64,000 nt of DNA, taken from Limonium bicolor (Eukaryota; Streptophyta; Magnoliopsida; Caryophyllales; Plumbaginaceae). The notes below the pieces were generated by a model. That model was given only the letters and a program-made list of their open reading frames with translations, did not search any database and was not told where the DNA came from. A program made the position numbers and the translations under genes. Below are positions 1 through 9,600 of this stretch, in pieces. The stretch is taken from the NCBI GenBank assembly GCA_023374045.1, contig CM041776.1:279805999-279869998 (forward strand), written 5' to 3'. How positions within the stretch are numbered: the stretch's first letter is position 1; each line of letters opens with the position of its first letter.

Positions 1-59
1 TGGTTTCATGATCCATTATGTGTTTTTGGTTTAAGATTAATTTTATGGCTGGGACGACG

Positions 60-250
60 AATTCGATTTAGATTTAACAATACATTCGGGTGGATTCGGT
101 TCGGGTGAATTCGTTCGGGTGGATTCGGGTTATACCAAATTTTGTTTGATTCGGTTTTAGTTTAGTTCGGTTTAGATTTTCAGGTCACATATCGGGTCAC
201 GCTATTCAGTTTAAAATCAGGTTCAGATCGGGTTAGATCGGTTCAGTTTT
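60..250. repeat. Degenerate TTCGGGT-rich low-complexity stretch
   Basis: TTCGGGT and GGATTCGG motifs recur at about 86-140, with looser copies to about 250 in an otherwise AT-rich region. No open frame or recognisable element surrounds them. A related CCCGAA/TTCGGG block lies at 4743-4850, so this may be a dispersed low-complexity repeat. Confidence 0.5.
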
Positions 251-899
251 TGTGGTTTGGGTTACCTTTGTTAGGTCTAGATTCAACCCCACTTGACGCT
301 TACAATTTGTTTTAAAGAAAAATTCTTGTCGTTTACAAACTGGGTTGTGCTGCTGATAGTTGTTGTAAGCCTGTAACATATGAGTTTCACCCCTATGTTA
401 AGTGAGGGCGTTTGTTTTCTAATTCGAGTGATTAATTAATAGGGGTATTTTAGACTTTTTAGAGGAGCCCCAAGGGTAAAATTAACAAAAAAAAAATGAG
501 ATAGAGTGGTATTTGGTAAAATTTGTTAAAGCTGAGTGTTATCCTATATAATTTGGTTAAATGTGAATTAAACAAGAACTCAATGATATTTTATAAAATT
601 TCCTATAAATTATATGGTTATTTATTAGAATTATACTAAAAACTGAAAAATTTTACTAAAATTGATGATTAACCGATTTAAAAACATATAAAACCGGTAA
701 AACTATACTTTATTTACTAATTGTAAAAAATTAAAAAAATTTATAATTCTGATTAATTCAAAGCCTTGTAAAACCGCACCAGAACTAACAATCAATCTGT
801 CTCAATTAACCACTTCTTATTAAACTGATTAAAGATGTCAAATTCGACTAACCACCAATACTGATAACCGATTCCTAATCAATCAACAGACTGTAGACG
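251..899. other. AT-rich intergenic DNA, no gene seen
   Basis: No open frame of useful length, no RNA gene and no recognisable transposon end was seen. The sequence is A/T rich with short homopolymer runs. Confidence 0.5.
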
Positions 900-2105
900 C
901 TGCGGCATGCCCGTGTGTAGATAGGTGTACTCCTGTCCACTTGGCAGTCCAGTCAGCTGTTGACTGGATTGTTTTGCTGACTGGACTGTTTTTTTATTAT
1001 ATTAACTTTAATTGATTGTAATTTTTGAAATATAAGTCTAAAATAAAAAAAATTATATCACTGTTCATCTAAATTCAAGCTCTTCAAAACAAGACCATAC
1101 ATGGATATGTTTTGACAACTTTAAAATTTTATATTTTTTATAAGACTAAAAATACATCATATAAATAAGAATAATACACCACAAAACAACAACAACAACA
1201 TAATAATAATAATAATAATAATAATACATTACAATAATGATCCATTATTAGTTTCAAAGTTTGTTATTTAATTCACTACTTGTTAGTTAATGAATCATAA
1301 TATCAGTTTTAATGAATCATAATATCAAAATTAATGAATCATATCTTCATTTTAGTGTATCATCACAAACATATAAAAATAAAAAATTAAAACAATAATG
1401 CAATACAAAACAATATTTGGTATGTATAAAAAATACATGATTCACCATAGAAGATTTAAATTGCATCATATAATAATAATAATAATACACTACAAAACAA
1501 TAATGATTTTTTATCGGTTCCAAAGTTTGTTATCTAACTCACCACTTATTAGTTAATGAATCATAATATCAATTTTAATGAATCATAATATCAAAGTTAA
1601 TGAATCATATCATCATTTTAGTATATCAACGTAAACATATATAAAAAATAAACAATAATACAACACAAAACAAATTTGGTATGTACGGAAAATACATGAT
1701 TCACCATATAAGGTTTAAAATACACCATATAATAATAATACACAAAGTGTGTTAGAACATAATATCAATTTTAATGAATCATAATATCAATTTTAATGAA
1801 TCACAATGTCAAAATTAATGAATCATATTATTATTTTAGTGTATCATCACAACATGTTAAAAATATTTTTTTTCAAAGTTGTTAAAACATATCCATGGCT
1901 GGTCTTGTTTTGAAGAGCTCGAATTTAGGTGAACAGTGATATAATTTTTTTTTTTCATTTTGGACTTAAATATTAAAAATTATAACCATTTAAAGTTAAT
2001 TTAAATTTTCTTCTCACTCATGTACCACATAAGCAGTCCAGTCAGTATATTGACTGGACTGCCACATAAGCAGACCGTACATACCATTGTACAAGCGTGT
2101 CGTGT
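900..2105. mobile_element. Long-TIR non-autonomous DNA element A (MULE/MITE-like)
   Basis: The core arms at 1001-1122 and 1875-2000 are inverted copies of each other with few mismatches. Outside them each end carries CAGTCCAGTCA / TGACTGGACTG motifs. At 2034-2061 these form a perfect 11-bp stem with a 6-nt loop; at 945-988 they are looser. Weaker inverted similarity reaches about 900 and 2105. The core has no coding capacity. It is built of about three degenerate direct units of roughly 270 bp, marked by repeated ATGAATCATAATATCA motifs and an AAT microsatellite. Arms over 100 bp suggest a Mutator-like non-autonomous element. No clean 9-bp target duplication was found, so the superfamily is inferred. 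Confidence 0.7.
1185..1225. repeat. AAC/AAT trinucleotide microsatellite
   Basis: A run of ACA repeats passes into a run of AAT repeats inside the core of long-TIR element A. A shorter AAT run recurs in the next core unit, near 1470-1485. Confidence 0.85.
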
Positions 2106-2384
2106 AATCGATTTTGCGATCAATCAAATAGCTGATTAACGATTATGAACAACCCTACTACCAGCACCGGTGCAGCAACACTACGCATCACCCATCCTAC
2201 ATGGCAGCCCCCACTGATATACGCAATCTCTCCGACCTTTTTTCCTAAAGGCCGTCTTTTTTACCGCAAATTAAACATTTAAAAAACAACCAGTCTTGGT
2301 TGCAGCCGGATGTAGCCAACGACAGCTACACCTCAGCGTGCGCTCCCTTCTTTCTTTCTTTTTTAGCGAAGTGCCCCCGGTGTC
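2106..2384. other. Spacer between two long-TIR elements, nothing recognised
   Basis: A mixed-composition spacer between elements A and B, with no frame or motif that can be supported. Confidence 0.4.
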
Positions 2385-3150
2385 TCTCCCTGTTTTTTTT
2401 TTTTTTTTTTTAGATTTTTTATTCATTTTTTTTCTTTATCATAAAACTAATTATTGTAAGTTTTAATATATAAGTCCAAAATGAAAAAAATTTTGTCATT
2501 GTTCATCTAAATTCAAGTTCTGACAAAACAAGACTAGTCATGGATATATTTTGACAACTTAAAAAAAATATTTTTACATGTATGGAGCATAGAATGTAAA
2601 AGAAAACTTGTACAGATGGTCATACAAACCTGTACAAAATGTTCACTAAAACATGTACATCCTCACGTGAAGACATGTACATTCTCGCATTAAAAACATA
2701 TAGATAGTCATATAAACCTGTACGAATCACTAAATATGTACATCCTTAAATTAAAACCTGTACATATAAGGAAGAACATTGTCAGATGGTAATACAAAAT
2801 GTACATATGGCCATACAAATGTACAGATGTTCATTAAAGAACATGTACATTCTCACATTTGAACATGTACATCGTCACTTTAAAACATGTACATTCTCAC
2901 ATTAAAATATGTACATACACCATCACATTAAATTAAATAACACGGTATACATGTAAAAATATTTTTTTAAAAAAGTTGTCAAAACATATCCATGACTTGG
3001 TCTTGTTTTGAAGAGCTCGAATTTAGATGAACAATGATATAATTTTTTTCACTTTGGACTTATATATTAAAAGTTATAACAATTTAAAGTTTTTATGATT
3101 AAGTAAGAAAAAGAAAAAAAAATTACCCTGTCGCGCGTGCATGAAAGGAA
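2385..3150. mobile_element. Long-TIR non-autonomous DNA element B, same arm family as A
   Basis: The arms at 2439-2582 and 2948-3097 are inverted copies of each other. They are clearly related to the arms of element A, sharing the block that includes GGATAT, TTTTGACAACTT and GTTCATCTAAATTC. Inverted similarity continues outward through T/C-rich flanks to about 2385 and 3150. The core of about 365 bp differs completely from that of A and consists of degenerate repeats around CATGTACAT. No transposase frame is present. A trans-mobilised MULE-like element is the likeliest class, but the target duplication is not resolved. Confidence 0.65.
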
Positions 3151-4950
3151 AAAAAAAAAGAGCAAACCGTCGCGCGCCCCGCTGCTCCCTCCTCCTCCTC
3201 TTGGATGTAACAATCTCTAGGTACAGTAACCTGTAGCCAAGAATTTGGCTCTGAAAAAACACTTTCATGTGTTGGCATAGTTCGTACATATTTTTTATAT
3301 AAGTTTTAAGTTGAGTCAACACTGCAGAATACAGATTGAAGCAAAGAAGAGAATACACCAAAACAAAACAGCCTGGATATATATTGTTCCTGCATTAACG
3401 GGCTACCCTACCCTATCCTTCCTGCATCAACCGTGATAGTCACACATCATAAAATTCAATCCGAACCCTAGTGGCAAGCTAATAATATTAGCAGTAGCTT
3501 ACTGGTCAAAAAGGGTGATTCGCCTTGATTAGGAGATTAGTGAAAATCAGCAGCAACGTCCGTGAGTGCCAAGGGTGATTCTATGCCACTTGGAACGAAG
3601 TCAATGGACGTTCGTGTTGGTATTTTTGTGGCATATTTTGATTGCATATTTATAAAATTTTATGTGGTTCTTGCATGTGTCACACGTGGACCTATATTTC
3701 ATGTGTGCCAAGTGTAAGGATTGGTACGTGAGCCCACGTGTCTTGACCCGATCTTATCCACCATCTGGAGGAGAGCAAGCGGATGCCCCTGTAGCCTCTA
3801 TTAGAACTGGTAGTCAAGCTGATGAGAGCAATGCAATAGCAGGGTGTAACTCCTGCTATGGAAGGGATAGGATCAACCCAAATGCTTTGGTGGAGAGCCC
3901 CCTAGGGAAAGTTGCATTCAGGACGAAAATGAAGATGGGGATCATTTAGAAGTTTTTTGTTTGATGAGCCAGAGTTCCCCCCAGGTTTTGAACCTAGTAA
4001 AGAAAGGTCTCTAGATGCCATAATGATGGATTCATAGGAGAAAGCTCAAATGACATTACGGATGGATCAAGAAGATATGTATGTACAGGAAGAAGTAAGA
4101 CAAATCCTAAGGCTCCCCAAAGAGCTTGGGTGAACTGTCTCTGATGAGGAGTGGACACTTAACAACCTTAGAGAAATCATTCGGAGTTCAAGAAAGAGTA
4201 CATCGCAAGAACCTCCCATCCGGAGAAAGGCATTAAGGATGTCAAGCTGGGACAAAAGAAAGCCTCTACCAAAGCTCAACCTAGAATCATGGTAGCAAGA
4301 AAAGATTTTTGGGGCTTAATAAACTCTCTTGAACGAGGAAATTGGCATACAGGAGTAAAAGCAAGAGTGAAGGAAAGTAGTGACATCCTCATTTTTTTAG
4401 TTAGGAAGGTAAGATTTGAGCGGGGGAGAAAGTAGGTAAGTATAAATTTTTTTATAAACTATAGTGTTTCCGCTGTCCTTTTCCACATTTGTGGACTATT
4501 TGACCTAGTGCCTCTAATTATTAAAAAAACTACGTTGTTGTATATAAGGTGTTACAAACGCTATAAGGATTCAACGCTTTGTTTGGTTTTACTGTTTATT
4601 ATAACACCTTTCTTGACGGCTACTGCCACTGATACAGCACCAGGCATAACCTGTTGTACGTGGCAGTTGCAGCTGATGAACCAATCTGTCCTACTCCAGT
4701 AGGGGTACTATGGATCAGCACAAGCTACGGCATACCGTTTGATGGCTCTCAACCCAAACCCGAAGTGGGTTTCAATGACCCAACCCGAACCCGGTTCTTT
4801 ACGGGTTGGTTTCGGGTGGGGTTTCGGGTTCGGGTCAAGATTGACATCCCTAGATATATGTGTATGATGAATGAAATGCGAGAGTAGTTGAAGCTAGGTC
4901 ATTGCTGAATTGAACACAGTAGTGGTGCAACCCAACCAAGTTATCATCCT
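3151..4950. other. Unrecognised region with interrupted coding-like stretches
   Basis: Plus-strand frames at 3662-3949 (95 codons) and about 3950-4320 (broken by stops) have codon-like composition, and the second contains a DEPEFPPGFEP stretch. I cannot assign either to a family. They may be remnants of a degraded transposon gene or gene fragment. Positions 3151-3660 and 4321-4740 show no supported feature apart from a possible splice-donor-like GTAAGTAT near 4435. Confidence 0.3.
4743..4850. repeat. CCCGAA / TTCGGG imperfect inverted repeat
   Basis: The left half is rich in ACCCGAACCC motifs and the right half in GGGTTCGGGT motifs, so the block can fold back on itself. This kind of low-complexity sequence often gives spurious open frames, as it does here. 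Confidence 0.55.
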
Positions 4951-4954
4951 GATC

Positions 4955-5640
4955 CTTCACCTGCCAGTTACCATAATGATCCTCCATCAGTCCTAGGCCA
5001 TGAGGTTACCACTCCAGTTGGACCGAACACAATTATTGAATTTGTCGACCCATACCTTTACACAGATTTACAGGTAATTCATGCTTTCTTTAATTGTCTT
5101 AATTTGTGATATCTATTAGTAAACATTTCGTATATTGATCCTCTAATATTTTTAATGAAATTTAGGATCCGTTTAACTGTAACCTCCTACTCCCATACGA
5201 CAGTTGAGATATCATTGTTGCAAAGGGTAGAGTATACTCCTCGGGCCCAAATGATCAGACTCACGGGAAGCTGATTGAGCCTTATCATGTGAGAGTATTC
5301 GTCGACGACCCTCACTATAAGTGTCCCGGACTTCCACTTCCAGTACCTCAGCATGAGTACTCTACGGTTCGTTCGCGAAAGATAGCTTTGTTAAGTGGCC
5401 TGTTTGTTTGATTCAGAAGTGTGTAGAGGTATGTTAAATACTAGCAAATACAGTTTTGATTAATATTTGTTCTTAGTAAATGCCAAGAAGGATCAATTTA
5501 TGACTGCTGAAATTGATTTTGAATAGGCAATAGAAAAGAAAAATCTATCTTCAGGGAAAAAACAAAGTGTTTAAAGTAAATCTCCAGGATACAAGTCATC
5601 CACCAACGTTGTCTAGAGACCAAACTTGCAGGATGACTAC
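4955..5640 (+). pseudogene. CACTA element A, decayed linker/ORF exons
   Basis: An exon-like segment ends at a splice donor near 5072, and a second segment follows an acceptor near 5164. The second reads DIIVAKGRVYS, a run ending LPLPVP, and then in a shifted frame a WP..LI motif. This order is typical of the region upstream of the Ulp1-like peptidase in plant CACTA (Ptta/En-Spm) proteins. The frame is broken by at least one stop (near 5206) and a frameshift. The same gene appears to continue at 39806-39872 and 58480-59065, which makes this the outermost host of the nested stack. Family assignment is by motif order only. Confidence 0.55.
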
Positions 5641-5653
5641 ATGTTGTTAATGA

Positions 5654-5702
5654 CCCTGGTTGTTGGAGAACTTTGAGAGAGGGATGTCTCCAACAACCAG
5701 GG
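5654..5702. repeat. Perfect 16-bp inverted repeat at an element junction
   Basis: The arm CCCTGGTTGTTGGAGA at 5654-5669 is exactly complementary to 5687-5702, with a 17-nt loop. It lies where the plus-strand CACTA-like sequence meets the minus-strand gag fragment. Confidence 0.85.
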
Positions 5703-5902
5703 ACAGTCTATGGCCTCGAAGATCTTATCAAACTCTCTAAACCAACCCTCCAACAACTGGGGATCTTCATGATCGAGATAACACTCTAGCTTCGTTGCAC
5801 TTACGTGGCGCATAAAATTATTTCCTCCATGTTGCCTTTAGCTTCTAGTTGTGCCATAGCTGCAGTCATTGCTTGAGCCATCTCTTGAATATTACCTGCC
5901 AT
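5703..5902 (-). pseudogene. Ty3/gypsy gag N-terminal fragment (inverted)
   Basis: Read on the minus strand from an ATG at 5902, the protein starts MAGNIQEMAQAMTAAMAQLE. After a frame break it reaches the gag motif WFREFDKIFEAIDCP near 5710-5755. Both are typical of the N-terminal part of plant chromovirus-type gag, which builds the virus-like particle. The fragment stops at the 5654-5702 hairpin. A leader of about 300 bp separates it from a primer-binding site (6205-6216) and an LTR end (6220). It is probably the 5' part of the gypsy element whose gag C-terminus and protease lie at 6990-7505 on the opposite strand. Confidence 0.6.
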
Positions 5903-6204
5903 CTTTTCTTCACAAAACAAAGGTCCTTTAGTTCACCAACACACAAAACACTAACAGCCAGCACAAGTTCTCATAGCTTCTTTTCAACCAAACTAACTTC
6001 ATCAATAATCATCCACACAAGAATCACATAACTTACAACAATTAACAAGATATACCTGATTCCACCATCCGTTCCTGCAGATTAGTCACAATAAGCATAA
6101 CATAGCAAAAACAAGACGTGCCTCACTTTAACCCGTTTATCCCATCCTAATAAATCCATTTTAGGTCCTAAATTCAATCTTAATCATTAATCAAGAGTGT
6201 TCTT

Positions 6205-6216
6205 GCTCTGATACCA
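6205..6216 (-). promoter_or_regulatory. Primer-binding site, initiator-Met tRNA type
   Basis: The minus strand reads TGGTATCAGAGC, the standard plant PBS complementary to the initiator methionine tRNA 3' end. It lies 3 nt from an LTR end (TGTAAGACCCC on the plus strand at 6220). It marks the start of reverse transcription for the inverted gypsy fragment. Confidence 0.85.
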
Positions 6217-6219
6217 CCT

Positions 6220-6868
6220 TGTAAGACCCCAATCTTCCTACTCCATTTATATAGATAATGATTAATACACAAGTATATTTTACAACAGCGGAAGTCTTAC
6301 AATCCTATTGGGTCTCACCGCCACATTCACAACCTTTGTGAATGCTAAGACTTGCAAAACAACATATAACAAAATCAATAGTCTTATACATTACATTTTT
6401 AGTACAATAGACTAAACTTTACACATGGTACAAAAACCAAAAATGAACTAAGGGGCAGTCTCTATTCCCTTTTTCCCACGCTCCTGTGCACAGCAATAAA
6501 CTCAAGGAGAGGCTACCTCATTACCTATACTTGTGGCCATAATTTCAAACAACACAAGGAAAGGGGCACAGGGCACCAAGCCAGAAAATCAGCAATGTTG
6601 AGTAATTCAAGTCTACCATTAAGATAACATATCAAAATACACTTATATAAGTATAACCACATACCACTCATCAATGCATTCAATAGTTCAAGTATATCTG
6701 AAAGAGCACACATACCCACATTTGCATAGCAACCAAACCAGAAAATCATCAAATAGTATGTTAATCAATTTTTTCATTATCCATAGTAATTGTTCCTCCA
6801 TTTCCATCCAAACCAAGTCTAGGGATAAACCCTGATCATATAGGCAATCCAACATTTCCCATCCGCAC
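6220..6868 (-). repeat. Partial gypsy LTR (3' portion, minus orientation)
   Basis: It begins with TGTAAGACCCC next to the PBS. The hairpin at 6325-6343 and a GCGGAAG block resemble the end of the chromovirus LTRs at 8601, 19586 and 30342, so this is a related family. The far boundary is placed where gag-type sequence on the other strand begins and is uncertain. Confidence 0.5.
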
Positions 6869-6989
6869 TCTAGGCCCTAGATTTGCACACCCCCTATAGT
6901 ACCTTTAACTAGAGTGTAGGAAACCATAGAGCGTCTCATGGAGCCCGAGGCATACCATGAGCCAAATGAAAGTAATGTGGCCTTATGCC

Positions 6990-7505
6990 CAGATTTGAAG
7001 GGTCTGTAGTAGCATGTTTTCATTGTGGTAAGATGGGGCATCGATCTTATGAGTGCTTTCATAATCCTGAATCAAGGAACTTCTAGAAAGTATACCCCCG
7101 ATCAGTCAAACAAACTCCAACAACTTAGAGCGGCATCCGGAGTTGCTGGGGAACAAAGTAGTGGCAAGGTAGCTGAAAAGAATGGAAGCGAATTCAAGAA
7201 GTCAGGGGCTCTGAATGTGATGAATGAATCAGAGACCCGAGCTCAAGGAAACGTGATTTCAGTTACCTTTCTTGTTCATGGGCTAGAAGCATGTGTTTTA
7301 TTCACCTCTGGTGCAACGTATTCGTTTGTTTCTGGTGCTTTTGTGGAGAAATTAAATTTTTTTTCTATAGAGCTTGTTTAGATGTTAGTGTGATTATACC
7401 CTCTGGAGAGAAGATAAAGTGTTCTAAAATTGTATAAAGTGTGAATATTCCTGTGAAAGGGGTTGACTTCCCAGTGGACATTATTGTGTTTGAAGGTTTA
7501 GGGTT
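6990..7505 (+). pseudogene. Ty3/gypsy gag zinc knuckle and protease, 5' part
   Basis: A CCHC zinc knuckle (C-F-H-C-G-K-M-G-H-R-S-Y-E-C, CX2CX4HX4C) at 7015-7056 binds nucleic acid in gag. Downstream, 7250-7505 encodes the aspartic protease start, with the order VISVTFLVHGLEACVLF then SGATYSFV. The catalytic D of the usual DSGAT is replaced by T (FTSGAT), and stops and frameshifts separate the parts. The coding sequence is cut at 7505 by CACTA element B and resumes in register at 39121. This copy is inactive. Confidence 0.75.
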
Positions 7506-7539
7506 CACTGGTGCGGATGAAGTCAAAAACGATGGTCCA

Positions 7540-7735
7540 AACAGTCTAAAAACGACGGTTCGTAACCGTCTCTTATACTACCGGCATTTTTTAGATTTTA
7601 TTTTTAACGACGGTTCAAAGCCGTCTTTAAATGTCAATGTTTCGGCGCGGATTTAGACACTATAAAAGATGGTTCCCTGTAAACCGTCTTTTATAAACTT
7701 GTTCCTGTGCGCTTTTTAGTAATATTAAACGACGG
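7540..7735. repeat. CACTA B left subterminal repeats
   Basis: Three palindromic units of the type GACGGTT-N-AACCGTC (some degenerate) are spaced about 60 bp apart, followed by a partial one near 7730. In CACTA elements such motifs are transposase binding sites near the termini. Confidence 0.75.
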
Positions 7736-8595
7736 CGTCGGGAAGACGGGAAGGAGCGACGATGGCCGGGGATCTACTTCAGACTCACGTGCTGATCGGT
7801 CATCTTCAGGGCGTGGTCGTGCACCCTCTGGAGCCTCCAATGCTGCCCAACATCCCGTCATCGGTGCTGCAAATTCCATCCAGCCCAACCCTCAAGATTG
7901 CAAGGCTCTTGGTTTGAATGCTGATCAATGGTCCTCTTTTGTGCAGCTCTTTTCTTCTTTGAACAGTGGCGCTCATGCATCCGAAATATTGTCCGGTAAT
8001 ATCTCTAAATCTTGGATACTTGATACAGGAGCCTCTTATCACATGATCGGTGAGATCACTCTTTTTCAAAACCTTATTTCTATTGACCCGATCAACATAC
8101 TCTTGACAGATGGCAATATTTCTACTGCTACGCAGTCCGGGACTCTAAGTTTTGAGCATATTCAGATTCCTCATGTGCTCTATATTCCACAACTTTCCTG
8201 CAATCTTTTGTCTATTGCCCAATTATCTAAGGACTTGTGTTGTGTTATCTCCGTGACACCTCGCCTATGTGTATTACAGGACCAGCAAACGAGGAATGTG
8301 ATTGGGGCAGGTGAACAAAGAGGCGGGGTCTATTGGCTGCATGGGTTTCATTCTCCAGCTCGTGGTTGCCGTGCAGTAGCCTCTGCACTTCCTCTCTTGT
8401 GGCACAAGCGTTTGGGACATCCTGCTGATGTTGTTTTATCTTATTTGCCTATGTTTAATTCTTATGTTAGTTCTTATGATGGACCTTGTGATATCTGCTT
8501 TCGAGCAAATCAAACATGATCGTCTTTTCCGATCAGTTCTAATATAGCAGACTCTAATTTTGATCTAATTCACTGTGATATCTGGGGACCGTATG
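7735..8595 (+). pseudogene. Ty1/copia gag C-terminus, protease and integrase start
   Basis: Joined to CACTA sequence on the left, the open frame passes through a Ser/Gly/Arg-rich gag tail. It then reads SWILDTGASYHMIG, the copia protease active site with its Asp intact near 8015-8050. The integrase zinc-binding region follows (LWHKRLGH then C-D-I-C-F near 8400-8505). A TGA at 8517-8519 stands where the family has Arg (CGA). Reading continues to LIHCDIWGPYAT at 8595-8600, where the chromovirus array is inserted. The 5' LTR and gag N-terminus are missing. The other half is at 35956-38427. Confidence 0.85.
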
Positions 8596-9359
8596 CTACT
8601 TGTAACACCCCTAATCTTAAACCTGTAATGACGTCATAACTCGTAGCATAATAAATAGCAAATCGCAGCGGAAAATAAAACTAACTATCCTTGGTGTTAC
8701 ACGCCGTCACTCACCCTTGTGAGTAACAAGGCATCCTTACTCTTCCAACATTACAACTTCCACACGCTGTGATGAACAGATACTGAGCACTCTACTTATT
8801 ACAAACCAAATCCAACTAAATGAGCAACTAACTGAAATACAACAAACTCCAAAATATAATACATAACAAATCCACAAGTGTTTTATAAAAACACAGCGGC
8901 TACCCTGTTCCCCGCACTCCGGCTTCTGTATTCTTCACAGACCTGAAATGTTTGGCCCAATGAAGGGCTCAGCAAACTATGCTGGTATGCTAAATGTAGT
9001 CCTAAGTCTTCTAGACTCCTTAAGTCGTTTTAGCCATCTTGATATTAGATTCTTTACATGAAATGCCGGTTTACAATAATAACAGTAACAACTGTAAACA
9101 CTTAACAAACACATAACAATTCACCTGTACACAACAATGTACATTAATACATAACACCAATAACCACACATCAATAATCCATATCAATAACCAATAATCA
9201 CACATCAATAATCCTTAACAATAACCAAACAAGATATGCGTATTAAACTGTACTTGTTAGTTAGTCACTTGGCTCTTAACCTTTAAACCAATCATTTAAC
9301 CTTTTCCATTTAATTTCAATCTCAAGTGTCATGATAAGACAAACCTTAATAACCTGTGA

Positions 9360-9600
9360 AAATGGACAGTGTGTCCCACTGGGTTCCAAAGGAACCGTTA
9401 CCAGTAGACCTTATGGCCCTGGATAAATATATGTAATGACCGATCCGGTCGAAACTGTACACCAACGGCAGTGCATTCCGCCATCCCCGAATGTGGCTGA
9501 TGGATTTGGAGTGACTCCCTTCTTGAGTCCCTCATAGTGATCACAATGCGCAACCAGAAAGTCGAAACGATCTGGATTCCTCTCTTTATAAGTTAGCCCT
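9360..9600 (-). other. GC-richer conserved block within LTR 1
   Basis: In an otherwise AT-rich LTR this block stands out. It is kept in copies 2 (about 20337-20575) and 3 (about 31095-31330) and is recognisable in the diverged solo LTR at 57518-57725. It contains short self-complementary pieces such as GTGTCCCAC and GGTTCC/GGAACC. No long frame crosses it. It lies toward the R/U5 side in element orientation. Confidence 0.6.

Noticed and set aside
3074..3361. 95-codon minus-strand frame
   Set aside because: It is Lys/Phe/Arg-rich from A/T runs at the edge of element B; no domain and no support.
4508..4887. Two short plus-strand frames
   Set aside because: They overlap each other and the CCCGAA low-complexity block; composition explains them.
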